A stretch of 59,122 nt of DNA, from assembly GCA_012719445.1 (NCBI GenBank), contig JAAYAH010000187.1, positions 1 to 59,122 on the forward strand, written 5' to 3'. Shown here one piece after another: positions 18,937 to 28,330 of this stretch. Under the pieces are notes generated by a model. It was given only the letters and a program-made list of their open reading frames with translations. It did not search any database and was not told the DNA's origin. The number at the start of each line of letters is the position of its first letter. Position 1 is the stretch's first letter. Position numbers and translations under genes: made by a program. This DNA is from Actinomycetales bacterium (GTDB taxonomy: Bacteria; Actinomycetota; Actinomycetes; Actinomycetales; Kineosporiaceae).

Positions 18937-21105
18937 ATGACGGAGCCCATGAGTGGTCACGAGACCGTTCCTGTGAGAACCGCGAGCCGCATCGGCGTCC
19001 GCGAGAAGATCGCCTTCGCCGGGATCGGCGGAACCGCGCTGACCGCACTGGCCCTGACGAGCTTCGGCGCCTGGCAGACCGCCCGGTTCAGCAACGCCGC
19101 GACGGAGACCGTGACCCGCCAGAACACGGCCGGCATCGAGAACACGTCCGCGGACATGTCCCGGCTCGTCGCCACCGTGAGTGACCGGCTGCAGGCGCAG
19201 GTCAACCAGGCCATGACCGCGGCGGAAGCCGTCCTCACCAGCGACGGCCACGTGTCCCTCGACCGTGGCACCACGGTGCGGTGGACCGCGACCGACCAGT
19301 TCAGCGGCGAGAAGAGGACCGTCCGGCTGCCACGGGTCATGGTCGGCGACACCTGGCTGGGCAAGAACGCCGACCAGAAGACACGTACCCCCGTCGTCGA
19401 CGAGGTCCGCGGCCTCGTCGGCGGCACGGCCACGGTCTTCCAGCGGATGAACGACGACGGCGACATGCTCCGGGTGGCGACCAACGTGGTGACGAAGTCC
19501 GGTGACCGTGCCATCGGCACCTACATTCCCGCAACGGAACCGGGCGGCCAGAGGAACGCCGTCGTCGCCTCGGTGCTCGACGGCAAGCCCTTCCGGGGCA
19601 TCGCGCAGGTGGTCGACACGTGGTACTTCACGGCGTACGACCCCATCAAGGACCGCTCGGGCAGGGTCGTCGGCGTGCTCTACGTCGGGATACCCCAGGC
19701 GGAGGCGATCGAGACACTGGGGGAGTCGGTCGCCGCGACGAAGGTCGGTGAGCACGGGTACGTCTCGGTGATCAGCGCGGGGACGGCCGACCGTGGCCGG
19801 GTGCTCGCCTCCGGTGACCGGAGCGTGGTCGGCACGACGGCCCCCGACGCGAGGGACGCCGCCGGGAAGCCCTACCTGGCCGAGATCCTCGACAGGGCGG
19901 CGAGCCTCTCGGACGGCGAGAGCTGGACGGGCAGGTACGACCTCCCCGGCCTCGGTGCCCCGGCGGCACCGGTCACGACCGTCGTCACCTACAACAAGGC
20001 CAACAAGTGGGCGATCATCGTCCACGGGTACGAGCCCGACTTCCGGACCGCCCAGGACCAGTTGGCCGGGGGGCGCCGCTCCATGATCCTCGGGTTCGTC
20101 ATCTGCGCTCTGGCGATCACGCTCGGCGCCGGTTTCGGGACGTGGCTGTGGGCCGGCCGGATCGGCGCTCGCCTCGGGCAGGTCACCGCAGCCGTCGACA
20201 CCTTGGCCCGGCGGGATCTCACGGCGAGCGTCGAGGTCGACGGCACCGACGAGATCGGCCGGATGGCCTCATCGGTGCAGCGGGCCATCTCGCAGCTCCG
20301 CGACCTGCTCGCCCAGATCACGGAGTCGTCGGCAGGCCTGCTCCGTGCCGCGGGCGAGACGCTGCGGATGAGCCAGGACCTGGCCTCCTCCGCACAGCGA
20401 GCGACCGAGGAGACGGCATCGGCGGTCACCGCGGCGGAGGAGGTGTCGGACGCCGCGCAGAGCGTCGCCACCGGATCGGAGCAGATCGGGGCCTCGATCT
20501 CCGAGATCTCCACGAGTGCGCAGGAGGCGGCGCGGATCTCCCAGGAGACGGTCTCCCTGACCGACCAGGCCACGGAGGCGATCGACAAGCTCGACGAGTC
20601 GTCGGACCGCATCGGCGACGTCATCAAGGTCATCAGCGGGATCGCGGAGCAGACCAACCTGCTCGCCCTCAACGCCACCATCGAGGCAGCGCGGGCCGGT
20701 GACGCGGGGAAGGGCTTCGCCGTCGTCGCCAGCGAGGTCAAGGATCTCGCCCAGGGCACGGCCCGGGCCACCGAGGACGTGACCCACATGGTGGAGACCA
20801 TCAACACGGACACCCGACGGGCGACCACGGCGGTGTCCGCCATCCGGGATGCCATCAGGCAGGTGAACGGCTTCCAGGAGTCGATCGCCGCCGCCGTGGA
20901 GGAGCAGAGCGCCGCCACCGGGAACGTCACCCGGAGCGTCGGCCAGGCCGCCCGGGACAGCGAGGGCATCGCCAGGAGCCTGCAGGGGATCAAGGACACG
21001 GCGGCGTTGACCGCCGCTTCGGTCGAGGACGCCCGCAGAGCCGCTGACGAGCTCAGTACGACCTCCCGCAGGCTGTCCGAGTTGGTCGGCCAGTTCACGG
21101 TCTGA
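18937..21105 (+). CDS. Methyl-accepting chemotaxis protein with Cache-type sensor
   Basis: The product has 722 residues. TM1 (about 24-44) precedes an extracellular double Cache sensor of the Cache3-Cache2 kind (about 50-380), with [11 protein letters not shown] and the typical [13 protein letters not shown]2 (about 385-405), a HAMP linker (about 406-460) and a long signalling coiled coil follow. The hairpin tip [19 protein letters not shown] is intact, so it should contact CheA/CheW. Cache sensors of this class bind small organic acids, amino acids or purines; the ligand is unknown. No che or fla genes are in the window, but a functional receptor implies a motile organism. Confidence 0.93.
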   Translation: MTEPMSGHETVPVRTASRIGVREKIAFAGIGGTALTALALTSFGAWQTARFSNAATETVTRQNTAGIENTSADMSRLVATVSDRLQAQVNQAMTAAEAVLTSDGHVSLDRGTTVRWTATDQFSGEKRTVRLPRVMVGDTWLGKNADQKTRTPVVDEVRGLVGGTATVFQRMNDDGDMLRVATNVVTKSGDRAIGTYIPATEPGGQRNAVVASVLDGKPFRGIAQVVDTWYFTAYDPIKDRSGRVVGVLYVGIPQAEAIETLGESVAATKVGEHGYVSVISAGTADRGRVLASGDRSVVGTTAPDARDAAGKPYLAEILDRAASLSDGESWTGRYDLPGLGAPAAPVTTVVTYNKANKWAIIVHGYEPDFRTAQDQLAGGRRSMILGFVICALAITLGAGFGTWLWAGRIGARLGQVTAAVDTLARRDLTASVEVDGTDEIGRMASSVQRAISQLRDLLAQITESSAGLLRAAGETLRMSQDLASSAQRATEETASAVTAAEEVSDAAQSVATGSEQIGASISEISTSAQEAARISQETVSLTDQATEAIDKLDESSDRIGDVIKVISGIAEQTNLLALNATIEAARAGDAGKGFAVVASEVKDLAQGTARATEDVTHMVETINTDTRRATTAVSAIRDAIRQVNGFQESIAAAVEEQSAATGNVTRSVGQAARDSEGIARSLQGIKDTAALTAASVEDARRAADELSTTSRRLSELVGQFTV

Positions 21106-21160
21106 CCCGACGGGAGGACGGCGACCGGCCGGCAGCGGCACCCCGGCCTAGGCTGCTGCC

Positions 21161-23011
21161 ATGCCCCGACTGCGACTCGCCCTCGCCCAGGTCGACCCCA
21201 CCGTGGGGGATCTCGCGGGGAACGCGGCCCTCGTCAGACGGCGTGCCGCGGAGGCGGCGGCGGCGGGCGCCCAGCTCGTGGCCTTCCCGGAGATGGTGCT
21301 CACCGGGTACCCGGTCGAGGACCTGGCCCTGCGGGCGTCCTTCGTCGAGGCGTCGCGGAAGGCGGTCCGCGAACTCGCCGGCGAACTGGTGGTCGACGGG
21401 CTCGGTGACCTTGCCGTCGTCGTCGGCTACCTCGACCGGGTGGGAACGGACGGGATGACCGCCGATCCCCCGGCCGGTGATCCCCCGGCCACCGGCTCCG
21501 GCGCCACCGGCCGGGGAGTACCGCGGGGCATGCCGCAGAACTGCGCCGCCGTGCTGCTCGACGGGCGGGTCCGGGCCCGCTACGCCAAGCACCACCTACC
21601 CAACTACGGCGTGTTCGACGAGTTCCGGATCTTCGTCCCCGGCCGGGACCTCACCGTGGTGCGGGTGCACGGGGTCGACGTCGCCCTGGCCATCTGCGAG
21701 GACCTCTGGCAGGACGGCGGGCCTGTTGCCCTCACCCGGTCCGCAGGGGCCGACCTGCTGCTGGTCCTCAACGGCTCCCCCTACGAGCTGCGCAAGGACG
21801 ACGTGCGGCGGGATCTGGTGACCCGGCGGGCCGCCGAGGCGGGCTGCCCGCTGGCCTACGTCAACCTCGTCGGCGGCCAGGACGATCTCGTCTTCGACGG
21901 GGACTCGCTCGTGGTGACGCCGTCCGGCGAGGTGCTCGCCCGCGCGGCACGGTTCGCGGAGGACCTGCTCGTCGTCGACCTGGACCTGCCCGAGCGCCCA
22001 GCGACCGATCGCCCCGGGACCGATCCCCTCGGGACCGATCCCCTCGGGACCGATCGCGAGGAGGGCGCGGCCGGGCCCCCCGGGGTGGTCCGCGCCGTCC
22101 TGCACCCCGGCCCCGTCCCCGTGTCCTCGGCCCTCCGGCCCACGGTGGCCCCCGCCCTGGACGGCGAGGAGGAGGTGTACCGGGCACTGGTGCTGGGACT
22201 GCGCGACTACGCCCGCAAGAACGGGTTCCGCTCGGTGATCCTCGGCCTGTCCGGCGGCATCGACTCGGCCCTCGTCGCCACCATCGCCTGCGACGCCCTC
22301 GGCGCGGAGAACGTGGTCGGGGTGTCCATGCCGAGCCGGTACTCCAGCGATCACTCCCGGGACGACGCGGCCGACCTCGCCAAGCGCACCGGCCTGGACT
22401 ACCGGGTCGTGCCGATCGAGCCGCTGGTCCAGCCATTCCTCGACGCCCTCGGCCTCACCGGCGTCGCGGAGGAGAACCTCCAGGCCCGGGTGCGGGCCGT
22501 CGTCCTCATGGGCCTGTCCAACGCGGAGGGGCACCTCGCCCTCACCACGGGGAACAAGTCCGAGCTGGCCGTCGGCTACTCGACGATCTACGGCGACTCG
22601 GTGGGAGGGTTCAACCCGATCAAGGACGTGCCCAAGACCCTGGTCTGGGAGCTGGCCCGGTGGCGCAACGCCGAGGCGGCCCGCCGCGGCACCACCCCGC
22701 CGATCCCGGACAGCTCCATCACCAAGCCGCCGTCGGCCGAGCTGCGGCCCGGCCAGACCGACCAGGACTCGCTGCCGCCGTACCCCGTGCTCGACGAGGT
22801 GCTGGACCGGTACGTCAGCGGGGCGGAGGGCCGGTCGGAGCTGCTCGCCGAGGGCTTCGACCCGTCGCTCATCGACGGTGTGGTGACCCTGGTGGACCGG
22901 GCCGAGTGGAAGCGGCGGCAGTCCGCCCCCGGTCCGAAGATCTCCCGGATGGCCTTCGGTCGAGACCGCAGGCTCCCGATCACCAGCCGTTGGCGCGAAC
23001 ACGGGTCCTGA
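21161..23011 (+). CDS. nadE: Glutamine-dependent NAD+ synthetase
   Basis: The product has 616 residues. The N-terminal nitrilase-like glutaminase has the triad Glu (FPEMVLTGYP), Lys (RYAKHHLPN) and Cys179 (ICEDLW). The C-terminal synthetase has the PP-loop LGLSGGIDSAL and TTGNKSELAVGYSTIYGD. It makes NAD+ from nicotinate adenine dinucleotide using glutamine ammonia carried through a tunnel between the domains. The linker carries four 15-bp repeats encoding (A/G)TDP/R-type pentapeptides. ATG 21161 lies six bases after TAGGCT (21149-21154), indicating a leaderless message. Confidence 0.95.
   Translation: MPRLRLALAQVDPTVGDLAGNAALVRRRAAEAAAAGAQLVAFPEMVLTGYPVEDLALRASFVEASRKAVRELAGELVVDGLGDLAVVVGYLDRVGTDGMTADPPAGDPPATGSGATGRGVPRGMPQNCAAVLLDGRVRARYAKHHLPNYGVFDEFRIFVPGRDLTVVRVHGVDVALAICEDLWQDGGPVALTRSAGADLLLVLNGSPYELRKDDVRRDLVTRRAAEAGCPLAYVNLVGGQDDLVFDGDSLVVTPSGEVLARAARFAEDLLVVDLDLPERPATDRPGTDPLGTDPLGTDREEGAAGPPGVVRAVLHPGPVPVSSALRPTVAPALDGEEEVYRALVLGLRDYARKNGFRSVILGLSGGIDSALVATIACDALGAENVVGVSMPSRYSSDHSRDDAADLAKRTGLDYRVVPIEPLVQPFLDALGLTGVAEENLQARVRAVVLMGLSNAEGHLALTTGNKSELAVGYSTIYGDSVGGFNPIKDVPKTLVWELARWRNAEAARRGTTPPIPDSSITKPPSAELRPGQTDQDSLPPYPVLDEVLDRYVSGAEGRSELLAEGFDPSLIDGVVTLVDRAEWKRRQSAPGPKISRMAFGRDRRLPITSRWREHGS
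22001..22060. repeat. Four tandem 15-bp units in the nadE linker
   Basis: Two units are identical (GGGACCGATCCCCTC, 22016-22030 and 22031-22045); the flanking two differ at several bases. They encode the loop between the glutaminase and synthetase domains, where length change is tolerated. Confidence 0.85.
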
Positions 23012-23037
23012 CGACCAACGATCGTGTTGAGCACGTG

Positions 23038-23069
23038 CCCCGACGAGCACGGGCCCCGACGAGCACGGG
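23038..23069. repeat. 16-bp tandem duplication between nadE and panB
   Basis: CCCCGACGAGCACGGG occurs twice in immediate succession, and the core CCGACGAGCAC appears again at about 23087. No stem or promoter function is evident. Confidence 0.85.
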
Positions 23070-23221
23070 CCCCGAAGGCCACCGATCCGACGAGCACCCC
23101 GCCACCCTCGTGGCACCCGGTGCCTATCTCACCGGCACTCTGTGACAGGGTGAGTCCACCGCAGCACCGCCCGCGGCCGGGCCACCCGCCCGACCGTGCA
23201 CCGCCGAGCGAGGAGGACCCG

Positions 23222-24043
23222 ATGACCGAGCCGACCATCACCCCCAAGCGGGTTCGGGTGCACCACCTGAAGCAGATGAAGGACGCCGGGCAGCGGATCA
23301 CCATGCTCACCGCCTACGACCGGTTCACCGCGGAGATCTTCGACGAGGCCGGCGTCGACGTCCTGCTCGTCGGCGACTCGGCCGCGAACAACCTCTACGA
23401 GCACGAGACGACCCTGCCGGTGACGGTCGACGAGCTCATCCCCCTGGTCCGGGCGGTGAGCCGGACCGCCGTCCGCCCGCTCGTCATCGCGGACCTGCCG
23501 TTCGGCTCCTACCACGGGTCACCGGAGCAGGCACTGGCCACGGCCACCCGCTTCATGAAGGAGGGCCTGGCCCACGGGGTGAAGTTCGAGGGCGGGACGG
23601 CGGTCGTGCCGCAGGTGCGCGCGCTCACCTCGGCGGGCATCCCCTTCCTCGGGCACCTCGGATTCACCCCGCAGTCCGAGCACCAGTTCGGCGGCAAGCG
23701 GGTGCAGGGAAGGGGCGAGCAGGCCGCCCGGCACCTCGTGGACGACGCCGTCGCGCTCCAGGAGGCCGGGGCCTTCGCCGTCGTCCTGGAGATGGTCCCG
23801 GCCCCCGTCGCGGCCGAGGTGACCAAGATCCTGGAGATCCCCACCATCGGGATCGGCGCCGGTCCCTCGTGCGACGGTCAGGTGCTCGTCTGGACCGATA
23901 TGGCCGGCCTCACGTCCTGGTCGCCGCGGTTCGCCCGGCGCTTCGCCGACCTGAGGACGGAACTGCTGGCCGCGGCGAGGGCCTACTCCGACGAGGTCCG
24001 CTCCGGAGCCTTCCCCTCCCCCGACGAGTCGTTCGATCACTGA
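23222..24043 (+). CDS. panB: 3-methyl-2-oxobutanoate hydroxymethyltransferase
   Basis: The product has 273 residues from ATG 23222, with GAGGAGG seven bases upstream; the frame is open earlier but is not protein-like. Conserved blocks are [54 protein letters not shown] and [16 protein letters not shown]. It adds a hydroxymethyl group from methylene-tetrahydrofolate to 2-oxoisovalerate, the first step to pantothenate and CoA. The length is typical. Its placement near glnE and glnA2 is conserved in actinobacteria. Confidence 0.95.
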   Translation: MTEPTITPKRVRVHHLKQMKDAGQRITMLTAYDRFTAEIFDEAGVDVLLVGDSAANNLYEHETTLPVTVDELIPLVRAVSRTAVRPLVIADLPFGSYHGSPEQALATATRFMKEGLAHGVKFEGGTAVVPQVRALTSAGIPFLGHLGFTPQSEHQFGGKRVQGRGEQAARHLVDDAVALQEAGAFAVVLEMVPAPVAAEVTKILEIPTIGIGAGPSCDGQVLVWTDMAGLTSWSPRFARRFADLRTELLAAARAYSDEVRSGAFPSPDESFDH

Positions 24044-24197
24044 GCCCGTCCGACCCTCAGCCCTCGACCTCCGGCCTCGGGTCCCTCCGGCCTCCCCCGC
24101 CCCCGGTGATCGCCGGTTTCGGGCCGGTACGACCGCATGACCGACCGGCTGGGCCCAGAGACGGTGATCACAGACCCGGGCCGACCGACCAGGGGGC

Positions 24198-24392
24198 TCA
24201 GTCGCCGTCCCCCTCGGCCCACCGGCGGTCGTCCTCGTCCCAGGACCTGGTGCGCTCCCGGGCGAGCCGGAGGGCCTGTTCCGCCGCCTCACGGGTGGGA
24301 TACGGGCCGAGGACGTCCTTGGACTGGCTCTTGCGGTCCAACTCCTCGACCTCACCGGTACGGACGTTGAACCAGAACTGACGCTCCGCCAT
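24198..24392 (-). CDS. Small conserved SPOR-like protein, 64 aa
   Basis: MAERQFWFNVRTGEVEEL, LGPYPTREAAEQAL and SWDEDDRRW form one compact unit resembling the short SPOR-like proteins common in actinobacteria; the YPTREAAEQAL helix is the recognisable part. SPOR domains bind denuded peptidoglycan, but this version has no signal peptide, so its role is unclear. ATG 24392 follows a TACGCT box (minus strand, 24399-24404) by exactly six bases, so the gene is probably leaderless. It converges on panB. Confidence 0.75.
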   Translation of the reverse strand: MAERQFWFNVRTGEVEELDRKSQSKDVLGPYPTREAAEQALRLARERTRSWDEDDRRWAEGDGD

Positions 24393-24543
24393 CCCCGCAG
24401 CGTAGGCGTGCCGGGTGTGGTGAGGCACTCCCGCACCCGCCGCAGCACCCAGGTGGGGTCGTCGCCGGTTCGTGGCCCGCAACCCGTATTGCTGTAAGTT
24501 GCTACTGGTTACCCAGTGTGATCGGTGAGGGTGGGTGAGACCC

Positions 24544-26049
24544 ATGGCGGGGCACAGCGACACCCCGGTGGCCGTGTCCCGCACCACCCGCACGTCGTGG
24601 CGAGCCCGCGGCTCCCGCACGACCCGGGCACGGTGGGCCGTCCGGGGATCCCGGCGGCAGAGCCTCCTGCGCAGGGTCCGGACGACGACCACGGTGCTCG
24701 GCATGCTGCTGCTGGTTGCTTGCGGTGGCGACGGGCCGGATCCCGCCACGCACCCCGCGTGGATCCCGGGCATCGCGGTGAACCCGGCGCACTGCACGCA
24801 GGCGCTGCACGCGTCGACGGGCCCGGAGACACCCGCCGAGTTCCTCCCGATCACGTTCTTCCAGGCAGGTCACGGCTGGTGGGGCAGCGGCACCGACGCG
24901 ACCTTCCAGTTGGACGACCCGACCGACACCTGTCTCGGCACGCAGTCGGCGTGGATGCGCTCGGGCGGCACCGGGCAGAACACCCGCATCGGGCACACAG
25001 GCATCGGGCCGTACGACTTCACCGACCGCGACGTGGTGGTGTGGGTCAAGGTCGACGACTGGGCACACCTCGACGTCCTCCGGCTGTGGCTCTCCTCGGA
25101 CGAGGGGGATTTCACCGACGCCGTGACCTTCGACCTGACCACCCTCACCGACGACGCGTTGCGGTACTGCCGCCCGGGCGAGTGGGTGAGGTTCGTGGTG
25201 CCCTGGGGACACGGAGTACCCGAGCCGGGGACGACGGTCGACCGGTCCGCCATCAGGACCGTCCAGCTCCAGGTGTTCGACGACAACTCCGGCCACCCGG
25301 TGCGGGTGCACTGGAACGGCCTCGCCGCCGTGTCCCGGTCGGGCAATCCCTTCCCCCACGGGGTCGTGAGCCTGACCTTCGACGACGGGTACGCCACCCA
25401 GAGCACCGAGGCCGCCAGGTACCTGGACACCAGGGGGATGCGCGGGACCCTGTACGTGCTCCGCTCCTACGTCGACGCCGGCGGGTCCCACCTCGACGAG
25501 AGCCAACTGCGCAGCCTCCAGGACGACAGCGGGTGGGAGATCGCCGCGCACGCCGACAAGGCCACCGTGCACGACCGGGCGCGGGGCTACGCCAGCTCCG
25601 AACCGGCCGTCGTCGAGGCGGACCTCCGTGCCGTCCAGGAGTGGCTGCTGGCCCGGGGCTTCCACGGGGGTGCCCAGTTCGCCTACCCGAAGGGCTACCA
25701 CGACGACGGCGTCCTCACCGTCGCCCGCCGGATCACCGCCTCCGGCCGCATCCTCATCAACACCCCGCTCGAGACCTGGCGTCCCTCGGACCCGCACCGG
25801 CTGCGTGCCTACATGCTCACCGGCTCGACCCCGGTCTCGGCGGTGACCGAGCTCGTCGACCTGGCCGTCGCCGACCGGGCATGGCTCATCCTGGTGTTCC
25901 ACCAACTCGAGTCGCCGGCGCCCGTCCACGGGACCACCCCGGCGGACTTCCGGACCATCGTCGATCACATCGCGGCCAGCGGAGCCGAGGTACTCCCGGT
26001 CGGAGAGGTCCTGGCCCGAGGGCGGGGCGAGTCCACGAGCGGCTCCTGA
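24544..26049 (+). CDS. Polysaccharide deacetylase lipoprotein
   Basis: The product has about 501 residues from ATG 24544 (a GTG nine bases upstream is possible; GGTGA precedes the ATG). A basic N-terminus of unusual length leads to a lipobox, LLVAC, near residue 60. A beta-rich domain of about 210 residues follows. The NodB domain then has TFDDGY, the metal-binding His pair in AAHADKATVH, FAYPKGYHDD and LVFHQLE. Such enzymes remove N- or O-acetyl groups from chitin, peptidoglycan or xylan. The domain order suggests a cell-wall or exopolysaccharide target, though the substrate is not determined. The short His motif and lone Asp pair deserve a structural check. Confidence 0.8.
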   Translation: MAGHSDTPVAVSRTTRTSWRARGSRTTRARWAVRGSRRQSLLRRVRTTTTVLGMLLLVACGGDGPDPATHPAWIPGIAVNPAHCTQALHASTGPETPAEFLPITFFQAGHGWWGSGTDATFQLDDPTDTCLGTQSAWMRSGGTGQNTRIGHTGIGPYDFTDRDVVVWVKVDDWAHLDVLRLWLSSDEGDFTDAVTFDLTTLTDDALRYCRPGEWVRFVVPWGHGVPEPGTTVDRSAIRTVQLQVFDDNSGHPVRVHWNGLAAVSRSGNPFPHGVVSLTFDDGYATQSTEAARYLDTRGMRGTLYVLRSYVDAGGSHLDESQLRSLQDDSGWEIAAHADKATVHDRARGYASSEPAVVEADLRAVQEWLLARGFHGGAQFAYPKGYHDDGVLTVARRITASGRILINTPLETWRPSDPHRLRAYMLTGSTPVSAVTELVDLAVADRAWLILVFHQLESPAPVHGTTPADFRTIVDHIAASGAEVLPVGEVLARGRGESTSGS

Positions 26050-26061
26050 GCCGGCCCGTTC

Positions 26062-26281
26062 TCAGCCCCGCGACCCCTGACCGCCGGAACCGGAGGCACC
26101 ACCACCGCGCCCCGTGCCCTCGCCCCCGCTGTCCTTGGTGGCAGTGGTGGCGGTCGGGGCACTCGGACGACCGGCACAGGTACCCGGGGACCCGGGGGGA
26201 CAACAGCTGCCAGAGCTGCTCGAAGGCGTCGGTCTCTCGGTTCCGGGCGCGCCGGACGAGGACGTCGAACTCCGTCTCCAC
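26062..26281 (-). pseudogene. Remnant of an ECF sigma factor gene
   Basis: A GTG at 26281 with GGGAGG seven bases upstream begins METEFDVLVRRARNRETDAF and continues EQLWQLLSPRVPGYL. This is the start of sigma-70 region 2 of an ECF factor. The similarity stops after about 35 codons. A shifted frame then gives a Gly/Ser-rich tail that ends at 26062. The rest of regions 2 and 4 is missing, consistent with a large deletion. The call rests on one short motif, so chance resemblance is possible. Confidence 0.45.
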
Positions 26282-26414
26282 GCCGGACCTCCCGCCGTCG
26301 TCCTCGGGAGCCGCCGCGACCCGGGCGGAGACCCGGGACAGCGACGGTCAGCGAGGACACCGGCACCCGGCGGTCCCGGCTGAAGGGCGGGACCCGCGGA
26401 CCTAGACTCGCTCC

Positions 26415-27317
26415 ATGGCCCACACCCCCGCGAACGTCACCGGTCGGTCAACCCGCGGGTCGCTGGAACCCGGGGTCGTCGGCCCGCGGAGACCGGTCCC
26501 GCCGCACATCCCCCGCCCGGAGTACGTCGACCGGCCCGCACCGCGCCGGTTCACCGGCTCCGAGGTCAAGGACGCCGTCACGATCGCCGCCATGCGGCAG
26601 GCCTGCACCCTGGCGGCGCGGGCACTGGTGGAGGTCTCGCAGGCCGTCGCGCCCGGGGTCACCACCGACGAGCTGGACCGGATCGGGCACGAGTTCCTCC
26701 TCGACCACGGCGCCTACCCCTCCCCGCTCGGCTACCGGGGGTTCCCCAAGTCGCTGTGCACGAGCGTCAACGAGGTGGTCTGCCACGGGATCCCCGACTC
26801 GACGGTCCTGGTCGAGGGCGACATCGTCAACGTGGACATCACCGCATACCTCGTCGTGGACGGGCTCGGCGTCCACGGGGACACCGACGCCACCTACCTG
26901 GTCGGCGAGGTCGACGAGGAGTCCCGGCTGCTCGTGGAGCGCACCCACGCGGCGATGATGCGGGGCATCCGGGCGGTCAGCCCCGGGCGGGAGATCAACG
27001 TCATCGGCCGGGTGATCGAGTCCTACGCCCGCCGGTTCGGGTACGGCGTGATCCGGGACTTCACCGGGCACGGGATCGGCACGGTCTTCCACTCCGGCCT
27101 GGTGGTCCCGCACTTCGACGCCGCGCCGAACCACGCCACCGTGATGGAGCCCGGCATGACCTTCACCGTCGAGCCGATGCTCACCCTCGGCACCCACGAC
27201 TGGGACATGTGGGACGACGGCTGGACCGTGGTCACCAAGGACCGCCGCCGCAGCGCCCAGTTCGAGCACACCGTCCTCGTGACGGACACCGGGGCGGAGA
27301 TCCTCACCCTGCCCTGA
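26415..27317 (+). CDS. map: Methionine aminopeptidase, type I
   Basis: The product has 300 residues. The metal ligands are visible as D and D in [10 protein letters not shown] and [10 protein letters not shown] in [12 protein letters not shown] in TVEPMLT and E in QFEHTVLV. An N-terminal extension of about 45 Pro-rich residues matches the type Ic form with an SH3-binding-like tail seen in mycobacteria. It removes initiator Met co-translationally. ATG 26415 follows TAGACT (26403-26408) by six bases, so the message is probably leaderless. Confidence 0.95.
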   Translation: MAHTPANVTGRSTRGSLEPGVVGPRRPVPPHIPRPEYVDRPAPRRFTGSEVKDAVTIAAMRQACTLAARALVEVSQAVAPGVTTDELDRIGHEFLLDHGAYPSPLGYRGFPKSLCTSVNEVVCHGIPDSTVLVEGDIVNVDITAYLVVDGLGVHGDTDATYLVGEVDEESRLLVERTHAAMMRGIRAVSPGREINVIGRVIESYARRFGYGVIRDFTGHGIGTVFHSGLVVPHFDAAPNHATVMEPGMTFTVEPMLTLGTHDWDMWDDGWTVVTKDRRRSAQFEHTVLVTDTGAEILTLP

Positions 27318-27458
27318 CCCACCCGACCGGCATCTGCCCGAGCCCTGGGCGGACCGGGACGGCTCGCGGTATGTCAGTTCCGAGGCTGCCAACGGTCCGG
27401 ACACCGGCACGATCCCGACTCGCCGCCGCGTGACCGGCTCCCCCGCAGCCGCACCTCG

Positions 27459-27464
27459 TAGGCT
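27459..27464 (+). promoter_or_regulatory. Likely -10 box of ppgK
   Basis: TAGGCT sits 63 bases before the ppgK ATG. It would give a leader of about 55 bases that contains GGGAGG, so this gene appears to use a conventional leader rather than a leaderless start. Confidence 0.45.
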
Positions 27465-27526
27465 CACAGCGGAGATCATCCTCGGCGTGGAGGGACGGCG
27501 CGGTGGGCAGCAGGGAGGGTTCCGGC

Positions 27527-28312
27527 ATGACCAAGGCCCGCACGGTCCAGCGCGGCCGGGGGTTCGGCATCGACATCGGGGGCTCCGGCATCAAGGGGGC
27601 ACCGGTCGACCTCCGCGCCGGCTCCTTCGCCGCCGACCGGGTCCGCATCCCCACCCCGACGCCGTCGACCCCGGAGGCGGTGGCCCGGGTGGTCGGCCAG
27701 ATCGTGCGGACCTTCCGCCGGTCCTCCGGGCGCCGCCCGATCGGGGTGACCTTCCCCGCGGTGATCCAGCACGGGGTCGCCAGGACGGCGGCGAACGTCG
27801 ACAAGGCCTGGATCGGCGTCGACGTCGACGCCGTGTTCACCGAGGAGCTGCGGCGCCCCGTTCACGTCGTCAACGACGCCGATGCGGCGGGGCTGGCCGA
27901 GGCCCGCTACGGGGCGGCCCGGGGGGTGTCCGGCATCGTCATCGTCTGCACCCTCGGCACGGGTATCGGCACGGCGCTGCTGCTCGACGGCCGGCTGGTG
28001 CCCAACACCGAGCTCGGACACCTCGAGATCGACGGGATGGACGCCGAGGTGAGGGCGGCCGAGAGCGCCCGGGAACGCGACGACCTGTCCTGGGAGGAGT
28101 GGGCGAAGCACGTCCAGCGCTACTTCACCGTGCTGGAGGACCTGTTCTGGCCGGACCTGTTCGTCGTCGGCGGCGGGGTGAGCAAGAAGCACGAGAAGTT
28201 CCTCCCGCTGCTGCACCTGCGCACGCCCATCGTCCCCGCGTCGCTGCGCAACGGCGCCGGCATCGTCGGGGCTGCCCTGCTCGCCGCCGAGATCGGCGAC
28301 GCGCACGCCTGA
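27527..28312 (+). CDS. ppgK: Polyphosphate glucokinase
   Basis: The product has 261 residues of the ROK fold: [18 protein letters not shown] (phosphate loop), [13 protein letters not shown] (catalytic Asp), [12 protein letters not shown], and NTELGHLEI with the glucose-contacting Glu/His. The actinobacterial PpgK group uses polyphosphate, or ATP less well, to make glucose 6-phosphate. ATG 27527 has GGGAGG eight bases upstream; a GTG at 27503 is less likely. It converges on the cyclase pair with an 18-bp gap. ppk2 lies elsewhere in the window. Confidence 0.93.
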   Translation: MTKARTVQRGRGFGIDIGGSGIKGAPVDLRAGSFAADRVRIPTPTPSTPEAVARVVGQIVRTFRRSSGRRPIGVTFPAVIQHGVARTAANVDKAWIGVDVDAVFTEELRRPVHVVNDADAAGLAEARYGAARGVSGIVIVCTLGTGIGTALLLDGRLVPNTELGHLEIDGMDAEVRAAESARERDDLSWEEWAKHVQRYFTVLEDLFWPDLFVVGGGVSKKHEKFLPLLHLRTPIVPASLRNGAGIVGAALLAAEIGDAHA

Positions 28313-28330
28313 GCGCCGAGGCGCCGGCGG

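Noticed and set aside
18658-20025. Long minus-strand frame over the chemoreceptor
   Set aside because: It is antisense to a clear gene and is Arg/Gly/His-rich with no family similarity, a typical GC-bias shadow.
24044-24197. Riboswitch or small RNA downstream of panB
   Set aside because: Only an imperfect hairpin is visible, consistent with a terminator between convergent genes.
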